Assembly: GCA_031275075.1 (NCBI GenBank)
Contig: JAISPI010000066.1
Span: 1-5,998, forward strand
DNA from: Burkholderiales bacterium
GTDB taxonomy: Bacteria; Pseudomonadota; Gammaproteobacteria; Burkholderiales; Casimicrobiaceae
DNA: 5,998 nucleotides
Direction of reading: 5' to 3'
A program made the translations under genes and the position numbers. The notes under the pieces are model-generated. The model did not search any database. It was not told the DNA's origin and saw nothing but the letters and a program-made list of their open reading frames with translations. Each line of letters starts with the position of its first letter. Position 1 is the stretch's first letter. Of the stretch, positions 1-5,998 are shown in pieces.

Positions 1-261
1 TCGAACAGTTTGTTGTGGGTCGAGTTGCGGCTCCTGCGGCAAATAACCGATGCTCAGACCGGGCATCGGGATGGCTTCGCCATCAATTTCCTTGTCGATA
101 CCGGCCATGATTTTCAGCAGCGTGGATTTACCGGCGCCGTTGAGACCGAGCACACCGATCTTGGCGCCGGGGAAAAAGGAGAGCGAAATGTCTTACAAAA
201 TCTGCCGTTTCGGCGGCACGGTTGTGCTGACACGGTTCATCCTGTAAACGTATTGAGCCAT
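1..261 (-). pseudogene. ettA: Energy-dependent translational throttle protein EttA (ABC-F ATPase), 5' part only, interrupted by an in-frame TAA
   Basis: EttA is a soluble ABC-F ATPase that binds the ribosomal E site and gates the first elongation steps according to the ATP/ADP ratio. Only the first 87 codons are in the window; the rest lies beyond the left edge. The reading frame begins MAQYVYRMNRV, the typical EttA start, and continues with PPKRQIL, then TAA at codon 23 (193-195), then [16 protein letters not shown]. The Walker A motif GLNGAGKST is at codons 39-47, and [17 protein letters not shown] closes the visible part. The stop falls where E. coli EttA has Lys23 and neighbours usually have K or R, so one A-to-T change from AAA would explain it. 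The frame is otherwise intact on both sides, so this is not a frameshift. Residues 12-14 (STT, against the usual GKV or GKI) also look diverged. No good Shine-Dalgarno precedes the ATG, and no plausible restart lies between the stop and Walker A. Family identity is near certain. Whether it is a true pseudogene or a sequence error cannot be decided here. Confidence 0.75.
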
Positions 262-440
262 GAGTTTGGTTTCAGTCGGTGGGTTGTCGGTTAATGGTTT
301 GCACGGAGAAGCATTCTCGAACTGTTACAGACAAGGATGTTCCGTTTTCGCAGGGCGATCATTATCACATGTTGTTGGAGAAAAGGGTTGTTGCTTTATG
401 TGTTGTCGATTTTCCGACTCGGATTTCAGGCAAATCAGCA
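262..440. other. Intergenic region between mutL and ettA
   Basis: This 179-nt stretch lies between the mutL stop and the ettA start codon. I see no coding region in either strand that resembles a known protein: the short open frames here are only incidental. It contains one candidate extended -10 element (361-369) facing ettA and a small GAGAA/TTCTC inverted repeat (306-318, 3-nt loop) without a T-run. No convincing rho-independent terminator follows mutL, so either transcription reads through into ettA or termination depends on Rho. It is the only gap longer than about 50 nt in the window, making it the most natural operon boundary. Confidence 0.6.
361..369 (-). promoter_or_regulatory. Candidate extended -10 promoter element for ettA
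   Basis: Read on the minus strand the sequence is TGTGATAAT, a TGn extended -10 followed by GATAAT, which matches the sigma-70 consensus TATAAT at five of six positions. No good -35 hexamer is visible about 17 nt upstream, which is tolerated for extended -10 promoters. It would give an untranslated leader of roughly 90 nt before the ettA ATG. It is supported by motif and position only, and chance occurrence is possible. Confidence 0.3.
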
Positions 441-2294
441 TCACTTGCCACGCATGAACAATCCGTCAAGCGCATCAAGCGTAAACTGATACCAGGTTGG
501 CCGACCATGGTTGCATTGTCCCCCGCGTTCGGCGCGTTCCATGTTGCGCAGTAATGCGTTCATCTCAGGAATGGTCAGCACATGGTGTGCGCGTACCGCT
601 CCGTGGCATGCCATCGTCGCCAACAGTTCGTTCCGGCGTGCGTCGACTTCCTGGGTATCACCCCAATCGTGCAGATCGCGCAATACCGCGCGCACCAATG
701 CCACTGCGTCAGCGTCTCGCAACATGGCCGGAAGACAACGAATCGCCAGCGTCGTCGGGCCTACCGCATTTAACTCGAATCCAAGCATTGCTAAGGTTTC
801 AGCATGCGCTTCGACCGTCGCCATCTCCAACGTGGTTGCCGCCATCGACACTGGAATCAACAGCGGCTGCGACGATAACGGTTGCATTGCCGCAGCTTCT
901 TTCATCCGCTCATAAACGATACGCTCGTGTGCCGCGTGCATGTCGACAAGCACAAGCCCCGCATGGTTTTGCGCAAGAATGTAAATACCGTGCAGTTGCG
1001 CAATCGCAAACCCCAGCGGCGGCACGTCGGTGGCTTCGGTTGACTCTATCGGCTGCGGCGTTGGTGGTGAAAAGGCATCCTCATCAACAGCAGAGGGTTT
1101 CGTGCCGAACAGTCTGCCATAAAACGGTGACGGCCCTAACCCTTCGTAAGTCATCGGCTCGCGCACTGGTAACGAAAACGTTGCCTGTGATGGCGTGTAA
1201 TGTACAAACGATCGTGGCTCGCTCGCTCTGTCCTCTGGCTTTTCGGCAACACGGTTTTCTTCAAAGCCCGGACGTTGAGTGTCGCCTGTCACCGCTTGCT
1301 CACCGACCGGCAACGCCAATGCCCGTTCGACACTTTGCCGAACGAAACGGTGAATCGCCTGACTGTCGCGAAAACGAACTTCGGTTTTTTGCGGATGAAC
1401 ATTGACATCGACACCGCGCGCATCGAGCGTCAGCCACAGTGCGTAAGCCGGCTTATGTTCACCGTGCAAAACATCGCGGAACGCTTCACGCAACGCGTGC
1501 AACACAACGCGATCACGTACGAAACGGCCATTCACAAAAAAGTACGCGACATCTTTAGGCAACGTCGTTCCGGCTGTCGGCGGCGCGACGTAACCCGTCA
1601 GACGTAAATCAGCCGCCGCCGTATCCACAAAGCGGGCGTTTTTCGTGAACTCTTCTCCAAGCACTTGCTGCACCCGGCTTTCGCGGGTCGCGCCTGGCCA
1701 GCGGAATATCTCGCGGCCATTGTGTCTCAACAAAAAAGCGACCTCAGGATAAGCCAGCGCGATGCGGCGAAAAGTTTCTTCGCAGTGCGCCCATTCGGTT
1801 GCTTCGGTGCGTAAAAATTTTCGGCGCGCCGGTGTGTTGAAATACAAATCGTCGAGCGTGATCGTCGTTCCTGCCGCCAACGCCGCCGGCTCGATTGCGC
1901 CGACGGTTCCTCCCTCGACATCGAGCTGCCAAGCGTGCGCTGCGCCGCGCGCCCGTGACACCAACGAAAAACGCGACACTGCCGCCATCGACGCCAACGC
2001 TTCGCCGCGGAAACCCAGCGTCGCAATCGCCTCAAGATCACGCGGCGCCTCAATTTTCGACGTGGCATGCCGCGCCACCGCCAACGGTAAATCTTCGCGT
2101 TCCATGCCGAACCCGTCGTCGCTCACCTGAAGGCGTTTGCAACCGCCGCCGCTCAGCAAGACTTCGACATGTGCTGCCTGTGCGTCGAGACTGTTCTCCA
2201 GCAATTCTTTTAATGCTGCCGCCGGCCGCTCAACCACTTCGCCAGCAGCGATTTGGTTGATCAGTTGATCGGAAAGCGGGCGAATGGCAGGCAT
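441..2294 (-). CDS. mutL: DNA mismatch repair protein MutL, endonuclease-motif type
   Basis: MutL is the ATP-driven coordinator of methyl-independent or methyl-directed mismatch repair, linking MutS to strand incision and excision. The product is 617 aa (E. coli 615). The N-terminal GHKL ATPase has NQIAAGEVVERP (13-24), catalytic Glu30 and Asn34, DDGFG (59-63), HATSK (76-80), GFRGEAL (94-100) and the conserved lysine in NVHPQKTEVRF (Lys303). A proline-rich, charged linker of about 330-425 follows. The C-terminal dimerisation domain carries DMHA-x2-E-x4-E (451-462, Glu457 and Glu462), QPLLIP (476-481, a beta-clamp-binding motif), ACHGAVRA (562-569) and QCNHGRPTW (593-601). These are the metal-binding endonuclease motifs that E. 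coli MutL lacks and that mark MutH-independent systems. I chose the ATG at 2294 because MPAIRPL aligns with family starts and a weak GGA lies 5 nt upstream; an in-frame TTG at 2315 would add seven residues. It lies 42 nt after folE2 and was probably cotranscribed. Confidence 0.97.
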   Translation of the reverse strand: MPAIRPLSDQLINQIAAGEVVERPAAALKELLENSLDAQAAHVEVLLSGGGCKRLQVSDDGFGMEREDLPLAVARHATSKIEAPRDLEAIATLGFRGEALASMAAVSRFSLVSRARGAAHAWQLDVEGGTVGAIEPAALAAGTTITLDDLYFNTPARRKFLRTEATEWAHCEETFRRIALAYPEVAFLLRHNGREIFRWPGATRESRVQQVLGEEFTKNARFVDTAAADLRLTGYVAPPTAGTTLPKDVAYFFVNGRFVRDRVVLHALREAFRDVLHGEHKPAYALWLTLDARGVDVNVHPQKTEVRFRDSQAIHRFVRQSVERALALPVGEQAVTGDTQRPGFEENRVAEKPEDRASEPRSFVHYTPSQATFSLPVREPMTYEGLGPSPFYGRLFGTKPSAVDEDAFSPPTPQPIESTEATDVPPLGFAIAQLHGIYILAQNHAGLVLVDMHAAHERIVYERMKEAAAMQPLSSQPLLIPVSMAATTLEMATVEAHAETLAMLGFELNAVGPTTLAIRCLPAMLRDADAVALVRAVLRDLHDWGDTQEVDARRNELLATMACHGAVRAHHVLTIPEMNALLRNMERAERGGQCNHGRPTWYQFTLDALDGLFMRGK

Positions 2295-2336
2295 CGAAAT
2301 CCGTTTTAAAAACAATCCGCTATAAATGAAAAAGGC

Positions 2337-3158
2337 TTAATTTTGAAGCAGAATTTGTGCGTAGGCGGAATGGTTGTGAATCGACTCAAAATTTTCCGCT
2401 TCAACGCTGAATGAAGCCAGCCGCTTGTCAGCCGCCAACCGCTGCGCGATGCTGCGCACCAAATCCTCAACAAAATTGGGATGGTTGTACGCATATTCGG
2501 TGACGTATTTTTCATCGGCGCGTTTTAAAATCGCATAAAGCTCACTCGACGCTTCCTCTTCAGCAACACGGATCAAATCCATAACAAAGATCGGCTCGTT
2601 CAGCGTAGCGCCCAAGGTCACTACCGAACGCTGATTGTGCGCGCCGTAATCGGAGATTCTCTTCGAGCACGGACACAGCGAAGTAACGGGAATGTCAACT
2701 TCTACTTTTTCACGGTATTGCCCTTCTTTTGCTTCACCGCTCAGACGCACCTGATAATCCATCGTGCTTTCGATCCCGGAGACCGGTGCTTTTTTGCTCA
2801 CAAAAAAATCAAACTCCAGATGGATTTCGCCTGTTGTTGCCCCTAACCGCTTGAGCAGCAACGCCGACCAATCACATAATGCTCCGATCGTCAGCGGTTT
2901 TTTTACGCTCTTTTCGCGCATTTCTTCGAACAGCGTCACCAGCCGCGACATGTGCGTGCCTTTTTGATGCGCCGGCAACATGATATAGGCGCTGCATGTT
3001 GCAATCGTCGGTTGTGCTGCGCCCCCTTCGTCCGCAAAATAAATCGGATAGCGCAAACGCTTTACGCCCACGCGATCAATCAGCAATCTCCGCGTATCCT
3101 TTTCTGATTGCACATCAGGTATGGTTGCGGCCATATGTTTTATTTCTTTAGCGTCCAT
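2337..3158 (-). CDS. folE2: GTP cyclohydrolase FolE2 (type IB)
   Basis: FolE2 is the cytosolic enzyme converting GTP to 7,8-dihydroneopterin triphosphate, the first step to tetrahydrofolate and also to the queuosine precursor. It belongs to the type IB (COG1469) family, which can use Mn or Fe instead of the Zn needed by FolE. The product is 273 aa. Diagnostic segments are IPDVQSEKD (13-21), LPAHQKGTHMSR (61-72), APVSGIES (124-131), SLCPCSKRISDYGAHNQRS (160-178), DEKYVTE (215-221) and ENFESIHNHSAYA (255-267). The catalytic and metal-binding residues of the Neisseria enzyme (Cys147, His159, Glu201, Glu243) correspond to Cys162, His174, Glu216 and Glu258 at a constant offset of 15, so the enzyme looks fully functional. 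The ATG at 3158 is taken as the start. A second in-frame ATG at 3134 (MAATIPDVQ) sits closer to the usual family start, and neither has a strong Shine-Dalgarno. It starts 15 nt after the dxs stop. I see no Zur-like palindrome in front of it, which fits constitutive operon expression. Confidence 0.96.
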   Translation of the reverse strand: MDAKEIKHMAATIPDVQSEKDTRRLLIDRVGVKRLRYPIYFADEGGAAQPTIATCSAYIMLPAHQKGTHMSRLVTLFEEMREKSVKKPLTIGALCDWSALLLKRLGATTGEIHLEFDFFVSKKAPVSGIESTMDYQVRLSGEAKEGQYREKVEVDIPVTSLCPCSKRISDYGAHNQRSVVTLGATLNEPIFVMDLIRVAEEEASSELYAILKRADEKYVTEYAYNHPNFVEDLVRSIAQRLAADKRLASFSVEAENFESIHNHSAYAQILLQN

Positions 3159-3173
3159 GAATTTTCATACGTT

Positions 3174-5144
3174 TCAAAATCGGGGGATACGCGTCTGCCG
3201 ATCACGCCATTCTTGCACCTGCCGGATGATACCTGCCGCATCGAGCCCGCATTGCGTCAGCAACGTTTCCGGTGCGCCGTGCTCAATAAAATGATCCGGA
3301 AGCCCAAGATGCAATATCGGTTTAACGATACCGGCGTTGGTCAGAAATTCGGCAACGGCAGAACCCGCTCCACCCATTACAACATTCTCTTCAAGCGTTA
3401 CCAGTTCATCGTGGGTGCTTGCTAATTCTTCGATCAGCGTGGTATCAAGCGGTTTGACGAAACGCATGTTGGCGACTGTCGCGTCAAGCGTCGCTGCTGC
3501 CGTCATCGCATTCGCCAACGGCGCGCCGAATACCAACAACGCCATTTTCTTGTTTCCATGCCCTTGCGCGTGACGGCGAATTTCACCACGTCCTATCGGC
3601 AGGGTTTCCAGCGTCGACGGCGCCGTTACACCGGGGCCTGTGCCGCGCGGATAGCGCACGGCAGCCGGCGTTTCCATTCGGAACGCCGTCGTCAACATTG
3701 CACGGCACTCGGCTTCATCCGCCGGCGCCATGATCGTCAGGTTGGGCAAACAACGCATGAACGACAGATCGAATGCGCCAATATGTGTCGGACCATCAGC
3801 GCCGACGATACCGGCGCGGTCAATCGCGAACACTACCGGCAAGTTTTGCAACGCCACATCGTGTACGAGTTGATCGTACGCGCGTTGCAGAAACGTTGAA
3901 TAAACCGCCACCACCGGTTTCAAACCATCGCACGCCAGTCCGGCAGCAAATGTCACCGCATGTTGCTCGGCAATGCCGACATCGAAATACCTTTGCGGAA
4001 ATTCGCGCGCAAATTCAGTCAATCCCGAACCTTCGCACATCGCCGGCGTGATCGCGACCAGGCGTTCATCGGCGCACGCCATGTCACACAACCACCGGCC
4101 AAACACTTCCGTGTAGGTCGGGGGAGTCGCCGCTTTCGGTGCGACGCCTTCTTCCGGATCGAAACAGGTTACGCCATGATAAAGAACCGGATCCTTCGCC
4201 GCCGGCGCATAACCATGCCCTTTTTCGGTGACGACATGCAGCAAGCGCGGCCCTTTCAGATCACGCATGTTGATCAGTGTTTTGACCAGCGAGTCGATGT
4301 CGTGCCCATCGACCGGACCGACATAAAAGAATCCGAATTCCTCGAACAGCGTGCTTGGCATCAGCATGCCTTTCGTGTGCTCCTCCATTCGCTTCGCAAA
4401 GCGTTTCATCGGCGGAACTTTCGCGAGAATGTCCTTGCCGCTTTCACGCACCGAGTTGTACAACGGGCTGGTCAATATTCGAGCCAAATATTGATGGAAA
4501 GCGCCGACCGGCCTTGAAATCGACATTTCGTTGTCGTTGAGAATCACCAAAAGGTTAGCGTCCATCGCGCCGGCATTGTTCAATGCTTCAAAGGCCATGC
4601 CACCGCTCATTGCACCATCGCCGATCACCGCTACCACCCGCCGCGAATCACCGCTGGCCTGCGCTGCCACCGCCATACCGAGCGCCGCTGAAATCGATGT
4701 CGACGAGTGTGCCGTACCAAATGCATCGTATTCGCTTTCGGCGCGCGACGGAAAACCGGACAGCCCGCCTTTCTGCCGCAGGGTATGCAATCGTGCGCGT
4801 CTGCCGGTCAGCGCCTTGTGCGCATACGTTTGATGCCCAACGTCCCAGATGATCCGGTCGTCTGGTGTGTTGAAAGCGTAATGCAATGCCACTGTCAGCT
4901 CAATCACTCCGAGGTTCGACGATAAATGACCGCCGATATGCGAAACCGTCTCCAGCACGAAAGCGCGCAACTCCTCGACCAGCTTCGGTAGCGCCTCGCG
5001 CGGCAACGTCCGGATGTCCTGCGGCAATTCAATCGCTTCGAGCAGCGACAACACGTTTGTCGGGCTGCCGACGTCTCTGTCCAACACCGTTTCGTCAACA
5101 TCTGAGGAAACGCCGGGAAATGTCGAACTTGGACAAGAGCCCAT
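3174..5144 (-). CDS. dxs: 1-deoxy-D-xylulose-5-phosphate synthase
   Basis: Dxs is the thiamine-diphosphate enzyme that condenses pyruvate with glyceraldehyde 3-phosphate to DXP, the committed entry to the MEP isoprenoid pathway and a precursor for thiamine and pyridoxal phosphate. The product is 656 aa, against 620 in E. coli. Visible motifs are GGHLSSNLG (71-79) with His73, [11 protein letters not shown] (100-110), the ThDP signature [16 protein letters not shown] (175-190) with Asn203 in [22 protein letters not shown] (389-402) with catalytic Glu393, Tyr415, Arg421, and [12 protein letters not shown] (450-461) with Asp450 and His454. The C-terminal transketolase domain is complete. All the key residues of the E. 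coli enzyme are conserved. The ATG at 5144 was chosen because GGAG precedes it by 9 nt and it lies 2 nt after ispA. A TTG at 5195 is in frame but overlaps ispA. With this start, about 30 residues precede the normal family N-terminus ([16 protein letters not shown]). A GTG at 5054 would give a conventional length but lacks a ribosome-binding site. Confidence 0.97.
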   Translation of the reverse strand: MGSCPSSTFPGVSSDVDETVLDRDVGSPTNVLSLLEAIELPQDIRTLPREALPKLVEELRAFVLETVSHIGGHLSSNLGVIELTVALHYAFNTPDDRIIWDVGHQTYAHKALTGRRARLHTLRQKGGLSGFPSRAESEYDAFGTAHSSTSISAALGMAVAAQASGDSRRVVAVIGDGAMSGGMAFEALNNAGAMDANLLVILNDNEMSISRPVGAFHQYLARILTSPLYNSVRESGKDILAKVPPMKRFAKRMEEHTKGMLMPSTLFEEFGFFYVGPVDGHDIDSLVKTLINMRDLKGPRLLHVVTEKGHGYAPAAKDPVLYHGVTCFDPEEGVAPKAATPPTYTEVFGRWLCDMACADERLVAITPAMCEGSGLTEFAREFPQRYFDVGIAEQHAVTFAAGLACDGLKPVVAVYSTFLQRAYDQLVHDVALQNLPVVFAIDRAGIVGADGPTHIGAFDLSFMRCLPNLTIMAPADEAECRAMLTTAFRMETPAAVRYPRGTGPGVTAPSTLETLPIGRGEIRRHAQGHGNKKMALLVFGAPLANAMTAAATLDATVANMRFVKPLDTTLIEELASTHDELVTLEENVVMGGAGSAVAEFLTNAGIVKPILHLGLPDHFIEHGAPETLLTQCGLDAAGIIRQVQEWRDRQTRIPRF

Positions 5145-5146
5145 GT

Positions 5147-5998
5147 TTAACGGCTCCGTGCGACAGCTTGCGCCGCCAAAGCCCTCAGCGGCCAAGCCGC
5201 CGTCCCGAAAATGTCTAACGCTCGTTGCGCTTCTTCGTTCAATGCCTGCATCCTGTCTTTGGCATGCTTCAAACCAAAAAGTGCCACATAGGTGGTTTTA
5301 TTCTGTGCCATGTCCTTGCCTGCCGTTTTGCCCAGATCCGGAGTGCAGCCTTCGACGTCGAGTACGTCATCAGCAATTTGAAATGCCAGCCCGACCGCCA
5401 TCGCATAACGCGTCAGCGCCGTGCGCGCCGCCTGCCCCATCGACGCGCCACAGGCCGCGCCCAGCAGTACCGCCGCTTCGATCAATGCCCCGGTCTTCAT
5501 CCGGTGCATCGCCTCCAACGCCTCCACAGTGTCCGCCTCGCCGCTCAAATCCTGCGCCTGTCCGCCGACCATACCACCCGCCCCCGCCGCATTCGCCAAC
5601 AACACGCAAGCCGCCGCCGGATTGGGCATCCGGCTTTGCGCCAGAACCAAAAACGCCTGCGTCTGCAACGCATCTCCCGCCAACAGCGCCAACGCTTCGT
5701 CAAAAGCAATGTGACACGCCGGCTGTCCGCGCCGCAATGCGTCATCGTCCATGCAGGGCAAATCATCGTGTACCAGCGAATACGCATGCAACAACTCGAC
5801 CGCTGCCGCCGGCGCATCCGCTATCGCGGCATCTGCGCCCGATAATTCCGCCGCCGCGTACACCAGTAGCGCCCGCCACCGCTTCCCACCCGACAGCACC
5901 GCATAACGCATCGCCTCCCACAGGCGCGACGCCTTTCCTTCCTGCAAGGGCGCTGCCAAAAGATGGATGAGCGTCGCTTCGATACGCGCCCGATGCGT
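5147..5998 (-). CDS. ispA: Farnesyl diphosphate synthase (short-chain polyprenyl synthetase), 5' end beyond window
   Basis: IspA is a cytosolic prenyltransferase that adds two IPP units to DMAPP to make farnesyl diphosphate for quinones, undecaprenyl phosphate and other isoprenoids. The visible part is 283 codons plus the stop; E. coli IspA has 299 aa, so roughly 10-20 N-terminal residues are missing and the frame is open to the right edge. An in-frame TTG at 5959 is not a likely start, because family-like sequence ([10 protein letters not shown]) continues upstream of it. Counting from the first visible codon, GGKRWR (37-42) binds IPP. The first Asp-rich motif DDLPCMDDD is at 78-86, preceded by HAYSLVH as in farnesyl synthases. 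GGQAQDL is at 145-151, and the second Asp-rich motif DDVLD is at 210-214, followed by LGKTAGKD. The residue after GGKRWR is Ala where many homologues have Pro; I attach no functional meaning to this. A geranyl synthase role is possible but less likely. In many proteobacteria xseB lies just upstream, which would be outside this window. Confidence 0.95.
   Translation of the reverse strand, partial: THRARIEATLIHLLAAPLQEGKASRLWEAMRYAVLSGGKRWRALLVYAAAELSGADAAIADAPAAAVELLHAYSLVHDDLPCMDDDALRRGQPACHIAFDEALALLAGDALQTQAFLVLAQSRMPNPAAACVLLANAAGAGGMVGGQAQDLSGEADTVEALEAMHRMKTGALIEAAVLLGAACGASMGQAARTALTRYAMAVGLAFQIADDVLDVEGCTPDLGKTAGKDMAQNKTTYVALFGLKHAKDRMQALNEEAQRALDIFGTAAWPLRALAAQAVARSR
5154..5157 (-). 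promoter_or_regulatory. Shine-Dalgarno site for dxs, inside the ispA 3' end
   Basis: The minus strand reads GGAG here, 9 nt before the dxs ATG at 5144. It lies in the last Arg-Ser codons of ispA, whose TAA (5147-5149) is separated from the dxs ATG by 2 nt. The site decides the dxs start in favour of 5144 over the downstream GTG, and implies that ribosomes finishing ispA can reinitiate on dxs. Confidence 0.65.

Noticed and set aside
193..195. Reassigned genetic code, with TAA read as lysine
   Set aside because: folE2 and ispA in this window end with TAA at the positions expected for their families, and no other internal TAA interrupts the remaining genes.
413..425. Palindromic TCCGA-C-TCGGA just downstream of mutL
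   Set aside because: The central spacer is too short for a stable hairpin beyond about 3 bp, and no T-tract follows. It is more likely chance than an operator or terminator.
429..449. Inverted repeat GGCAA/TTGCC spanning the mutL stop, considered as a terminator
   Set aside because: It has only a 5-bp stem with an 11-nt loop and no following T-run in the direction of mutL transcription.
497..1405. Plus-strand open frame (302 codons) antisense to mutL
   Set aside because: MutL motifs are intact across the whole opposite strand, and the plus-strand product has no family resemblance. It is a shadow frame.
2295..2336. AT-rich folE2-mutL gap as a separate mutL promoter
   Set aside because: It contains TA-rich segments and a repeated CGGATT, but no paired -35/-10 arrangement that stands above chance in a 42-nt gap.
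5014..5970. Long plus-strand open frame (318 codons) antisense to ispA and the dxs start
   Set aside because: It is a proline/arginine-rich, low-complexity translation lying opposite two unmistakable genes, and is the expected shadow of GC-biased codon use. It contains no recognisable domain.

Overview
The window is a compact stretch of bacterial housekeeping chromosome with every recognisable gene on the minus strand, so the genes read from the right edge to the left. In transcription order they are ispA (5' end beyond the right edge), dxs, folE2, mutL, a 179-nt intergenic gap, and the start of ettA, which runs off the left edge. Protein features suggest a proteobacterium, most likely a betaproteobacterium. 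The FolE2 core resembles the Neisseria type. MutL carries a DMHA-type endonuclease motif and a C-terminal CNHGRPTW motif. IspA has a GKTAGKD-type region after its second Asp-rich motif, and an ispA-dxs pair is common in that class. Base composition looks mid-range (somewhat above 50% GC by eye). The assignment is inference from memory of these families, not a database result.

Right part (3174-5998): ispA and dxs supply isoprenoid precursors. Dxs makes 1-deoxy-D-xylulose 5-phosphate, the entry step of the MEP pathway, and IspA condenses IPP and DMAPP to farnesyl diphosphate. They are separated by 2 nt, and a GGAG ribosome-binding site for dxs lies inside the last codons of ispA, so they are probably translationally coupled.

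Middle (441-3158): folE2 begins 15 nt after dxs and encodes the zinc-independent type IB GTP cyclohydrolase that starts tetrahydrofolate and 7-deazaguanine (queuosine) synthesis. mutL follows after 42 nt. It encodes a full-length mismatch-repair ATPase of the class with its own nicking domain. Short gaps and the absence of visible terminators suggest one transcription unit from ispA to mutL, although the functions are unrelated.

Left part (1-440): after an apparently gene-free gap with one candidate extended -10 promoter, the ABC-F translation factor gene ettA begins with a well-conserved N-terminus but has an in-frame TAA at codon 23, ahead of the Walker A motif. This is the one real anomaly in the window. 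It is either a sequence error or an early-stage pseudogene. folE2 in the same window uses TAA as a genuine stop, which argues against TAA reassignment.

I found no mobile element, tRNA, rRNA, CRISPR array or phage gene, and nothing that supports a novel biological system.
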